A DNA stretch of 39,861 bases, taken from assembly GCA_937899725.1 (NCBI GenBank), contig CALCCA010000076.1, positions 1-39,861 of the forward strand, read 5' to 3'. Both the position numbers and the translations under genes were made by a program. Positions within the stretch are counted from its first letter, which is position 1. Every line of letters begins with the position of its first letter. The DNA comes from an uncultured Halomicronema sp. Lineage in GTDB: Bacteria > Cyanobacteriota > Cyanobacteriia > Phormidesmidales > Phormidesmidaceae. The notes under the pieces were generated by a model. It did no database searches and was not told the DNA's origin. It saw only the letters and a program-made list of their open reading frames with translations. Below are positions 28,201 through 36,000 of this stretch, in pieces.

Positions 28201-29031
28201 TCTGAAGCTAATGCTTTGGGTCTGAGTGCTGCGAACCCTGTGGTTTCGATTAGCGGTTCGCTATTTGCATACGGTTCCAGATTTCCTGTGGATCGGGTAG
28301 GAGGGTACTCCGAAGATGTTGACTTTTACGCAGTTACTCTAGAAGCGGGGCAAACTCTGGCTTTAGACATTGATAGCGATGTGGCTCCCCTACTCAATCC
28401 TGGTACGGTTCTTGAAGCGCAGCAAGATGTTCTTCAAACGACTGACACCGAACTACGACTGTTTGACGCAGAGGGCAACGAACTGGCTGCCAACAACGAC
28501 GGTGCTGCACCTGGTGAAGAGTTCTCCCGCGATCCGTTCATCGAGTACACTGCCGAATCAGCGGGTACTTACTACGTCGGCGTAAGTCAGCTGGGCAACC
28601 GCAACTACGACCCTAATGTCGAAGGCAGCGGTAGCGGCTGGACTTTCCCAGAAGTCGGCGTTTTCTTCGGTGAGTACGAGCTGACGGCCTCCCTTGCAGA
28701 AGGTAATGGCGGTGGCGGCGGCCTCACCGGCACCAATGACGATGACTTGCTCACGGGCACCGACGGCGATGACTTGCTCGACGGTCTCCTCGGCGACGAC
28801 ATCTATACTGGCGGCGCTGGCGCTGACCAGTTCGTCCTCGGCATTGCCCAAGGCGTGGACACCATCACCGACTTCGAGATTGGCGTGGACCAAATCAAGC
28901 TCGGCGGCCTCACTCCCGAGGGCGTCAAGTTCTTTGAGCTGAGCAGCGACACCCTGGTGCTGACTAACAGCAACGAGCTGATCGGCGTTGTGCAAGGGGT
29001 GACGGGGCTTGATAGCAGCGTGTTTGCGTAG
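25261..29031 (+). CDS. Calx-beta/PPC/RTX secreted-type protein, cassette 3
   Basis: 1256 residues. ATG at 25261 chosen because GGAG (25249-25252) is 8 nt upstream, the same spacing as cassettes 1 and 2, and the product then opens MVQVSLSTTTTFDG like its paralogue; a TTG six bases earlier is too close to the ribosome site. Domain order matches cassette 2: Calx-beta-like, Pro-rich linker, Calx-beta-like, PPC-like, three Calx-beta-like, PPC-like, RTX with the shared C-terminal module. The first PPC-like part (~320-500) diverges strongly from its paralogues and the second carries a distinct segment (SGSLFAYGSRFPVDRVG). No cysteine or signal peptide seen. The frame is intact although its regulator is split by an IS. 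Confidence 0.9.
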   Translation: MVQVSLSTTTTFDGDLNALVEDLGTALTVRFDLDEPAHEGGLRVYVDSEVEQIINRLNLPGFAANPTLENVDFASFVTNFDNSGFALTINEGATFGSFTIDVFDNPEPDTFLPETFDGRVEAALSLRTQDEVDVADQDDITGVGDYTIDPSAASSTVIFADDASQLMDTPDPPEPEPPTPEPPVSDGLQVSLFTGPDYLIEDEGTVSAHAFLATGGVIPEGGLIVSVDALNLSEFDLSGISVEGGEIAAVRDGGFDLRMTEYTTLVNLPVADDGETEVGETATFSLATGDGYEIISDYSSGMFNLVDTQDDIPRGVVTEPNDIISAVVTDTKITPENPSFSVAESLYFDIGNRYLNEDGNYEYIDYYEDVDLYQVGLSAGETIAVEASTLIDEDGVFEPALNIFNADGNQLSFDSYLETAAPDRLFTVDETGNAYLEFTASEDGIYYIGFASYINSLPSSFSGIEGTFYSVVTPNTGEGNRSTGFGTYELDIDLLTEDNPRQTGTPTPPVSNPGVTNPPTLSLLSATPSTVDSNGDFINAVVEFVEEGGISSVNLTVQAEGEIPEEGIEFVLNSNVNLFDYTGAVAQLALPSTIGGQSLGAFYNEDGIPTGIRLLIEEPTMTVNLERANRPLGTEEEGLSPTFDEVEGLETDGVEEVSFFLQTGEGYVIAPDAGETVVTYYDSVEDVPTSTGSGNAMPEVGVTISESALIESEGTETTLTFSLSEPPPAEGLVVYLDSEQDPVVGSVLGQFNVLEAEIEGGDFPISNSDSSGFFFNITEQTATITLSVFDELTVINDPLTFQEGILGLNFALQPQASYNINPDASEINLTIADNPESKIQVSLTASTEADPESTALIESEGTVSVHTFSLSAPPPVEGLTVSVSADSLSDFDLDAIEVQGGTITNLSDDGFDLTITEREAVISLPILQDDTNEGSETATFTLEPGDSYEINQAAIEAIFALADTPDQVSVPEEIETNNSLSEANALGLSAANPVVSISGSLFAYGSRFPVDRVGGYSEDVDFYAVTLEAGQTLALDIDSDVAPLLNPGTVLEAQQDVLQTTDTELRLFDAEGNELAANNDGAAPGEEFSRDPFIEYTAESAGTYYVGVSQLGNRNYDPNVEGSGSGWTFPEVGVFFGEYELTASLAEGNGGGGGLTGTNDDDLLTGTDGDDLLDGLLGDDIYTGGAGADQFVLGIAQGVDTITDFEIGVDQIKLGGLTPEGVKFFELSSDTLVLTNSNELIGVVQGVTGLDSSVFA

Positions 29032-29116
29032 ATAGGGAACAGGGAACAGGAAGTAGGGAGCAGGGAAAAAGTAACAAGTACTTACTTCTGTCATCTGTCA
29101 CCTGTTCCCTGTCACC
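29032..29116. repeat. Heptamer repeat tract after cassette 3
   Basis: GGGAACAGGGAACAGGAAG and related units, then CACCTGTTCCCTGTCACC in inverse orientation. Confidence 0.6.
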
Positions 29117-29137
29117 GAAGACAAACTTGAACCATCC

Positions 29138-29172
29138 ATCTGACTGTACTCATCTGAGGCAGTCGGATTTTT
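29138..29172 (+). terminator. Rho-independent terminator, cassette 3
   Basis: ATCTGACTG pairs with CAGTCGGAT and is followed by five T. Relative to the other copies, G-U has become A-U and C-G has become U-G, so the stem is preserved despite base changes. Confidence 0.78.
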
Positions 29173-29240
29173 ATGGCCAAGCGCCGTCAGGGGATGGCTT
29201 GATCAGGTTGGCCGGCATGGGCGATTGTAGAGGGGTAGGC

Positions 29241-29272
29241 GCGATACTCCGTAGGAGTGGCTCTGCCATCGC
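29241..29272. repeat. Cloverleaf-like palindromic repeat
   Basis: GCGAT/ATCGC outer stem enclosing CTCC-GTA-GGAG and TGGC-TCT-GCCA hairpins. Close relative of 16646-16692. It ends just before a small gene. Confidence 0.65.
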
Positions 29273-29297
29273 ATGACGGATGACGGAAAATTGCCGG

Positions 29298-29546
29298 ATG
29301 ACCATTTCCCACTATCCCAATCTGGGTGCGGCCATGCAGGGCGTCTGCCAAACCTGGTGTCAGACCCATGGCTACAGTGACCCATTTTGCCGCGATGGTG
29401 AGTGGTGGGCGTTTCCGCCCCAGGGCGTCATGCCCGTGCGGATTAAAACAGTGATGGGAAATACGCTGCCGTATTGCGTTCAAATCGAACGAGTGACGCT
29501 GCGGCTTTTTCCCGACGGTTCTCTAGCAACAGGCCTCGAGTCATAG
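29298..29546 (+). CDS. Small conserved-looking hypothetical protein
   Basis: 82 residues from the ATG at 29298 (MTISHYPNLGAAMQGVCQTW); an in-frame ATG at 29280 would add six residues. GGAAAA about 10 nt before 29298 is a possible ribosome site. Contains three cysteines and an aromatic DGEWWAFPPQGVMPVRIK segment followed by beta-strand-like VQIERVTLRLFPDGS. The composition is protein-like and unlike the neighbouring giant proteins. I do not recognise a domain. No membrane segment or signal peptide is visible. It lies 94 bp upstream of the MFS gene on the same strand and could be co-transcribed. Confidence 0.55.
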   Translation: MTISHYPNLGAAMQGVCQTWCQTHGYSDPFCRDGEWWAFPPQGVMPVRIKTVMGNTLPYCVQIERVTLRLFPDGSLATGLES

Positions 29547-29640
29547 GCCGATCGCTCAGTGAGTGGCACTGGCGGCTGGTCGCTTTTCCCAAAGCTAATG
29601 AGGTATCATCCATCGCAATGTCGTCATCGATATCACCGGC

Positions 29641-30969
29641 TTGCGTAAATTTACGATTCTGTGGCTCGCTTACTTGATTTCTGCGATCGGTACTCGCATG
29701 GCCGATTTTGCCATTACCCTTTGGGTCTGGGAGCAAACCGGCTCAGCCACTGCCCTGACGCTGTGGGGCTTTTTCTACCAATTGCCACGCCTGTTTACCT
29801 CGTTGTTTGCCGGGATTCTGGTCGATCGCACCAGCCGCAAGTATTTGATGATCCTGAGTGAGGCAGTGGCCGCTACCACTACCCTGGCAATGTTGGGGCT
29901 GCACTTGACGGGACAGCTTGCGATCTGGCATCTATACGTCGCGTTTTGCCTCAACGGCGGCTTTGAGAAATTCTCGCAGTTGGCTTATCGGGCCTCGCTC
30001 ACACTACTCGTGAAGCCCGAGCAATATGTCCGGGCTAACAGCATGGATACCGCCATTGGCTACGCTTCCAGCATTGTGGCCCCAGCGATCGCGGGCCTCC
30101 TGTATCCGATCATTGGGCTCGGCGGCATCTGGCCGATTAACCTGGCGACCTTTGCCGTCGTTATTACCGTCATCGCGCTGCTCAAAATCCCCCAACCGCC
30201 TCCCGAGGAGCGCCCCTCAGCGAAAGCCGAGAGCCGAGAGGGGATGGCCGCTGTGTGGCAAGAAGTCACCTTTGGCTATCGCTACCTACTGAACCATCGC
30301 GGTCTGCGCGCCTTGCTGCTGGTGACGACGCTGTTTCATGCCACCCTACGGCTCACCGACCTGATTTATGACCCGATGATTCTCGCCCGCACCGATGGCA
30401 GTTCGGAAGCGCTGGCAGCAGTATCGTCGATCGCGGGTATTGGTGGCGTCACCAGTGCCGTGCTCATTAGTGTGTGGGGTGGCCCTAAGCAGCGGGTGAG
30501 TGGCATGTTGACAGGGTTTATGAGCGCCGGTTTAGCTAAGATCGTATTTGGTCTGGGGCAAAGCCTGCGAGTGTGGCTGCCATCGCAGTTTTTCTCATCC
30601 ATGAGCTTTCCGCTGATTTTGGGTTCTGAGATGGCTTTATGGACCCTGGCGACGCCCGCAGCGGTGCAAGGGCGAGTATTTGCCGCACACTTTTTGACCT
30701 ATGAGCTAGCCACCACCCCGATTGCGCTCATTGCCGGGCCGCTGAGCGATCGCGTCTTTGAACCGGCGATGCAGTCGTCAGGACTATTACCGACCATATT
30801 TGGGCCCATCGTTGGTACGGGACCGGGAGCAGGCATGGGACTGTTGTTTATGTTGAGTGCCGTCTTCTGTTTTCTAGTCGGGGTCTTGAGCTGGCGGCTG
30901 CCGGCACTGCGCGAGTTAGAAAAAACAGACCGCCAACAACCCGTCGCCCATAGTCCCCACAGCTGCTAG
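29641..30969 (+). CDS. MFS transporter
   Basis: 442 residues with about 12 hydrophobic segments. Start taken at TTG 29641, because the first membrane segment (KFTILWLAYLISAIGTRMAD) begins there and the next in-frame ATG (~29699) would remove half of it; no in-frame ATG lies just upstream. The GILVDRTSRKYLMIL loop between TM2 and TM3 resembles the conserved MFS motif of drug/siderophore exporters (EntS/MFS_3-like group). Probably a proton-coupled exporter in the inner membrane; substrate unknown. A siderophore or secondary metabolite would fit the PchR-like regulators nearby, but that is inference. It converges with the O-methyltransferase, 12 bp between the two stops. Confidence 0.88.
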   Translation: MRKFTILWLAYLISAIGTRMADFAITLWVWEQTGSATALTLWGFFYQLPRLFTSLFAGILVDRTSRKYLMILSEAVAATTTLAMLGLHLTGQLAIWHLYVAFCLNGGFEKFSQLAYRASLTLLVKPEQYVRANSMDTAIGYASSIVAPAIAGLLYPIIGLGGIWPINLATFAVVITVIALLKIPQPPPEERPSAKAESREGMAAVWQEVTFGYRYLLNHRGLRALLLVTTLFHATLRLTDLIYDPMILARTDGSSEALAAVSSIAGIGGVTSAVLISVWGGPKQRVSGMLTGFMSAGLAKIVFGLGQSLRVWLPSQFFSSMSFPLILGSEMALWTLATPAAVQGRVFAAHFLTYELATTPIALIAGPLSDRVFEPAMQSSGLLPTIFGPIVGTGPGAGMGLLFMLSAVFCFLVGVLSWRLPALRELEKTDRQQPVAHSPHSC

Positions 30970-30981
30970 TGGGTGAGCTTT

Positions 30982-31674
30982 TCAGCGATCCCTCTGTTTG
31001 ATAGCCAGGGTCAGTCCGTCAGCGATCGCCACCATACTCACATCGACGCGCTGATCCTGATGAATCTTTTGATTAAGTGCCCGAATGGCGATCGTGGTCT
31101 CTTCTTGATTGTCTGGATCAATTACGCGACCAAACCAGAAGGTGTTGTCGATCGCCACTAGCCCCCCAACACGCAGCAGCTGTAGTGCTTTTTCATAGTA
31201 TTGGTCGTAGTTGACCTTATCCGCATCAATGAAGATGAAATCAAAGGTGTCCGCCTGCCCCGCTGCCAGCAGCTGGTCCAGGGTTTCGGTAGCGGGGGCG
31301 AGGCGCAGGTTTATTTTTTCGTCCATCGCCGCTTTTTGCCAATAGCGACGGGCAATGTCGGTGGCTTCTTCATCCACGTCGCAGGTGATGACGATGCCGT
31401 CGTTGGGCAAGGCAGAGGCCAGCCAGAGGGTGCTGTAGCCGGTGAAGGTGCCGATTTCTAACACTTTGCGGGCGCTGATCAGCTGGAGCAGCAGAGCCAT
31501 AAACTGCCCCTGATCGGGTGCAATCTGCATATCGCCATCGGGATGCTCAGCGGTTTCTTGCCGGAGTTGGTGGAAGACTTCGGGCTCCCGCAGGCTAACG
31601 GAGAGAAGGTAGTCGTAGAGCGTAGCTTGAGCCGCTTCGGGGGCGGTGCTGAGGGTGAGGGCTTTGTGGGGCAT
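30982..31674 (-). CDS. SAM-dependent O-methyltransferase (Methyltransf_3 / caffeoyl-CoA OMT-like)
   Basis: 230 residues, the normal size for this family. SAM motif I is VLEIGTFTGYSTL (71-83); DFIFIDADKVNY (145-156) carries the metal-binding aspartates; IDNTFWFGRV (175-184) is the usual next motif (DN-W-G). These cation-dependent enzymes methylate catechol-type hydroxyls. The gene runs opposite to its neighbours and ends 12 bp from the MFS transporter stop. Its 5' side faces the cassette 4 regulator promoter (190 bp between starts). Together with the transporter it interrupts the otherwise regular cassette array. Confidence 0.92.
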   Translation of the reverse strand: MPHKALTLSTAPEAAQATLYDYLLSVSLREPEVFHQLRQETAEHPDGDMQIAPDQGQFMALLLQLISARKVLEIGTFTGYSTLWLASALPNDGIVITCDVDEEATDIARRYWQKAAMDEKINLRLAPATETLDQLLAAGQADTFDFIFIDADKVNYDQYYEKALQLLRVGGLVAIDNTFWFGRVIDPDNQEETTIAIRALNQKIHQDQRVDVSMVAIADGLTLAIKQRDR

Positions 31675-31760
31675 GATGGCAGAATCAAAGCGCTAATTTA
31701 TTGCTTTGAACGTAGGCTTAATGACAGCAGTTTAGCGCCTGCCAATGGATCAGCTGAGAG

Positions 31761-31784
31761 ATTTGCAAATTTGCCAATCTCTCA
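31761..31784 (+). promoter_or_regulatory. Candidate promoter motif of cassette 4 AraC gene
   Basis: ATTTGCAAATTTGCCAATCTC repeats the TTTGCAAA motif. TTGCCA as -35 is followed after 17 bp by TTAAAA. The CAATCTCT/AAATCTCT end matches the cassette 1 copy. Confidence 0.45.
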
Positions 31785-31864
31785 AGCACCCGCTTAAAAC
31801 GCTCTTCCCCATCGCTCCTGCTCCCGACTACCTATTACCTGATACTTGTGACCTGAGCATCGCC

Positions 31865-32872
31865 ATGACCATTAGACTGACAGAAGCTGAACTCGAAGAA
31901 CAATATCAAGAAGCTGATGAAGAAGAGCTGCAGTTTGACCCTATCGATAAACTAGACACCACGTTGAAATTTGATGGTCGGTTTGCACAGGGGTGGGAAC
32001 GAAAAATCGACCTCAGAGAGGGCATTGAGTTAGAAATTAGTCAAATTCAAAATCGAGAGCGCGTGATAATTTCCCATCCTGAAATAGAGACTCACTGTAT
32101 CCGTTGTCAATTTTTGCTTTCAGGGAACGCCCAGTCGAGATTAGTTTCTACGTCGAGTGAAATTTTGTGGACTTGGACTGCTGAAAAATACTGGCTCAAC
32201 GGCACCGGTTCAAGGGACCAGCTCATTGATGATATTGATATCCAGCCCTGGTCTGCAATAAGATTTGATATTCACGAGCAGGTACTCCGTTCTTTTGTCT
32301 CACCTTCTGAGGAGGAGATGCCTAGACCTCTTCGGCATTTAGTCAAACCTATAGACAAAGAGATTTATCGTTGTATTAGAGATATCCAACCAAAGATGAC
32401 TACTGCACTAAAACAGATTTTATACTGTTCCTATCAGGGGATGGTAAAGCGGGCCTATCTGGAAAGTAAAGTCATCGAACTAATTGCGCTAGTATTCGAC
32501 CATGAGAGGACGATTCGGCATGGAGAAGTAAAAAAAGAAACGCTCAAGCCTAAGCAAATACAGCAAATTCACTATGCTAGAGAAATTTTGCTGCGAGATA
32601 TGTATAATCCGCCGTCTCTAGCAGAGTTAGCACGTCAGGTGGGCTTAAACGACTTTTTATTGAAAAAGGGCTTTCGTCAGATCTTTGGAAATACTGTGTT
32701 TGGTGAGCTGCAAACATACCGCTTAGAACTTGCTAAGCAGCTGCTTGCAGAAGGAAATCTCAGTGCAGCGGAAATCAGCCGCTTAGCAGGTTATGCAAGC
32801 CCTAACTCTTTTTCTAAAGCCTTCAGGCAAAAGTTTGGGTTTACCCCAACCGCCTATCGGAAATCCTGTTGA
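31865..32872 (+). CDS. AraC-family transcriptional regulator, cassette 4
   Basis: 335 residues. Start at the ATG giving MTIRLTEAELEEQYQEADEE; earlier in-frame sequence to 31745 overlaps the promoter motif. No Shine-Dalgarno sequence. Residues 1-70 are almost the same as in the cassette 1 regulator (shared LDTTLKFDGRFAQGW), the middle part differs, and the C-terminus holds HTH1 (NDFLLKKGFR) and HTH2 (YASPNSFSKAFRQKFG). Its stop lies 204 bp before the cassette 4 Calx-beta start. I infer that it activates that gene. Confidence 0.9.
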   Translation: MTIRLTEAELEEQYQEADEEELQFDPIDKLDTTLKFDGRFAQGWERKIDLREGIELEISQIQNRERVIISHPEIETHCIRCQFLLSGNAQSRLVSTSSEILWTWTAEKYWLNGTGSRDQLIDDIDIQPWSAIRFDIHEQVLRSFVSPSEEEMPRPLRHLVKPIDKEIYRCIRDIQPKMTTALKQILYCSYQGMVKRAYLESKVIELIALVFDHERTIRHGEVKKETLKPKQIQQIHYAREILLRDMYNPPSLAELARQVGLNDFLLKKGFRQIFGNTVFGELQTYRLELAKQLLAEGNLSAAEISRLAGYASPNSFSKAFRQKFGFTPTAYRKSC

Positions 32873-32883
32873 TCGACCTAGAA

Positions 32884-32976
32884 AGATCCGCTTAGGATCA
32901 TATAAAGTCCGTTTGGGATCAAAAAGGCAAAGGCATCATGTAGAAAATCGGTACGCACTCTTAAACCCCGTAGGAT
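32884..32976 (+). promoter_or_regulatory. Operator-like direct repeats and -10 box of cassette 4
   Basis: AGATCCGCTTAGGATCA and AAGTCCGTTTGGGATCA are aligned 21 bp apart (32885 and 32906). TAGGAT at 32971-32976 is the -10 box. The second repeat lies about 64 nt before the -10, some 28 nt farther than in cassettes 1-3. Each repeat also contains a small internal GATCC/GGATC dyad. Confidence 0.5.
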
Positions 32977-32979
32977 TAC

Positions 32980-32994
32980 TGAGAATTTATCTCA
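32980..32994 (+). promoter_or_regulatory. Leader palindrome, cassette 4
   Basis: TGAGA-ATTTA-TCTCA, perfect dyad, 9 nt from the start of the -10 box, followed by the conserved ATTAGCGA. Confidence 0.55.
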
Positions 32995-33076
32995 TTAGCG
33001 ATTGGAAATCTGTTGGGTTATTGAGCCCCCTTTCTTAGCGCGGTGGGACAGCAAACCTTTACGGAGTTTCGTAACC

Positions 33077-36000
33077 ATGCCCCAAGCTAGTTTGTCTACT
33101 TCCACCAGCTTTGATGGTGAACTGAATGCGCTTGTCGAAGACCAAGGCACTGCCCTGACCGTTCGTTTTGACCTGGATGAACCGGCCCCCGAGGGTGGCC
33201 TGCGGGTGTATGTCGATAGCGAGGTAGAGCAGATCATTAACCGTCTCGACCTGCCGAGGTTTGTGGCGAGCCCGACTCTGGAAAATATCGCCCTCGACAG
33301 CCTAGCGACCAACTTCGATAACTCAGGCTTCGCCGTCACGATCAATGAAGGGGCTACTTTTGGCAGCTTTACGATCAATGTGTTCGACAATCCGGAGCCA
33401 GATACCTTTTTGCCTGAGACGTTTGATGGATTAGTCGAGGCGGCGCTGTCGCTGCGGACGCAATCTGAAGTAGACCCGGCAGACCAGAACGATATTACGG
33501 AGTTAGGCAACTATACAGTTAATCCGAATGCGGCGAGCAGTACGGTGATCTTTGCCGATGACGCCAGTCAGCTAATGGATACACCGGAGCCATCCGAGCC
33601 GCCGACTCCGCCCATGCCTGACGGACTACAGGTGAGCCTGTTTACCGGACCAGACTATCTGATTGAGGATGAGGGCACGGTCAGCGCCCATGCGTTTTTG
33701 GCAACCAACGGGGTGATCCCGGAAGGTGGGTTAGTGGTTTCGGTGGATGCGCCTAACCTCAGCGAGTTTGACCTGGCAGGCATTTCTGTTGAAGGTGGTG
33801 AGATTGCCGCCGTGCGCGATGGTGGGTTTGACCTACGGATGCTGGAATACACGACGCTGGTTAATCTCCCGATTGCTAATGATGGAGAAACGGAAGCAGA
33901 AGAGACTGCGACCTTTAGCTTAGCCGCAGGAGACGGGTACAAGATTAATGAGAACTACAGTGGCGGCACGTTTAACCTGGTAGATACGCGAGATGATATC
34001 CCGCGCGGCGTTGTTACTGAACCCAATGACATTATTTCTGAAGCTGTAGATACTCGTATCAACTCTGAGAATCCTTCGTTCTCTGGCAGCGATGGTATTT
34101 ACTTTGACATCGGCAATCGCTATCTCAACGATGATGGTACCTATACCTACATCGACTACACTGAGGATGTTGATGTTTATAAGGTAGATCTAAGCGCAGG
34201 AAGTACAATCGCCATTGAGACTTTTGGCGATAGATTTCCATCTTCTGTCGGCGTTGCCCTAGACTTACAGATTTACGATGCAGAGGGCAACCAGCTTCAG
34301 GATTACATTATTAACTCCTCAAATGCTCCTGCTGCCCCAGACAAGCTGTTCGGTGGGACTACACGGACTGCTGCTGAAGAAACGAATATCTATCATGAGT
34401 TTACGGCTTCCGAAGACGACAGCTACTACATAGCTATTGGCACTGAGCTTCAAGTTCAGAACTTCTTTGGAGAGGATACTCTTGGTAGCTTCTACGATCC
34501 ATTAATGCCTGGTTTCGGTAGCGGTAACCGAGCATTTTACGGCGAATATACGGTTGAGATTGACCTGTTAACAGAAGACAATCCTCGCAAAACAGGGATA
34601 CCGACTCCACCAGCCAGTAATCCCAACGTTACTAACCCGCTTACGCTTTCTTTAAGTGCCAGTCCTACAACGGTAGATAGTGAAGGCAATCTTACTAACG
34701 CAGTAGTAGAGAGCGTAGAGGAAGGCGAGCGCTCTAGTGTCAACTTTACGATTCGAGCGGAAGGCGAAATTCCTGAAGAAGGGATTGAGTTTGTTCTTAA
34801 CAGCAATGTCAACTTGTTCGATTATGTTTCGTTAATAGGTCAAAGCACTCTTCCCAGCACAATTGGTGGACAGTCACTAGGAGCATTCTATAACGAAGAG
34901 GGAGTCCCAACAGGCATTCGCCTTCTGATTGAAGAACCAACAATGGTCGTTAACTACGAAGCCGCTAATAATGAACCTCTAGGCTTTCTTGGAAATCTCT
35001 TTGATAAGTTTGAACCGTTAGAAACAGATGGTGCTGAAGAGGTTTCTTTTTTCCTACAGCCCGGAGATGGCTACGAAGTAGTTCCTGAGTCTAGTGCAGT
35101 AGAAGTCACGTATTATGATTCCCTTGCTGATGTACCAGACTCAATTGGTGGGGGAACTTCTTCCATTGTTGTCGGTGTAACGGCAAGCGAAACGGAGCTT
35201 GTCGAGACAGAAGGAACCGAGACAACAATAACGTTCAGTTTGTCCGAACCGCCTCCAGAAGAAGGTGTGACTATCTTTGTCACTTCTGAGCAAGATCCCC
35301 TTGTAGGCAGTGCCTTAAGCCAGTTTGACGTGTTAGAAGCTGAGATTGAAGGTGGTAATTTCCCAATTCCCAACAGTGACAACTCTGGTTTCTTCTTTAC
35401 TGCCACAGAACAGACTGCAACAATTACTCTGTCTGTTTTTGATGAGTTAACGGTTGATTCCCCCCTTCCGCCAGAAACTTTTCAAGAAGGTATTCTCGCG
35501 CTGGATTTTGCCCTACAGCCACAGGCTGGTTACATCATTGATAGTAACGCGAGTGAAATCAACTTCACCATTAAGGACAACCCTGACTCAAAGATTCAGG
35601 TGAGCTTAACTGGCTCCACTGAGATAGATGAAGGAGGTACCACTTTAATTGAGTCAGAAGGGACAGTGAGCGTGCATACCTTCAGCCTGAGTGCGCCACC
35701 ACCAGAGGGAGGTTTAACGGTTAGTGTAGATGCACCTTCCCTAAGTGACTTTGATTTGGACGCCATAGCGGTTCAAGGTGGCACTATTGCTGCGGTTAGA
35801 GATGATGGATTCGACCTCACCATTACTGAGGCTGAAGCAGTTATAAGCTTGCCTATCCTAGATGATGGTGTAGCAGAAGGAAGCGAAACAGCAAGCTTTG
35901 TTCTAGAGCCGAGCGATACTTACGAAATTAATCAAAGAGCAGCTATTGCAAACTTTGATTTAGCCGACACTGTTGATCAAGTTGCAATTTCTGAAGAAGT

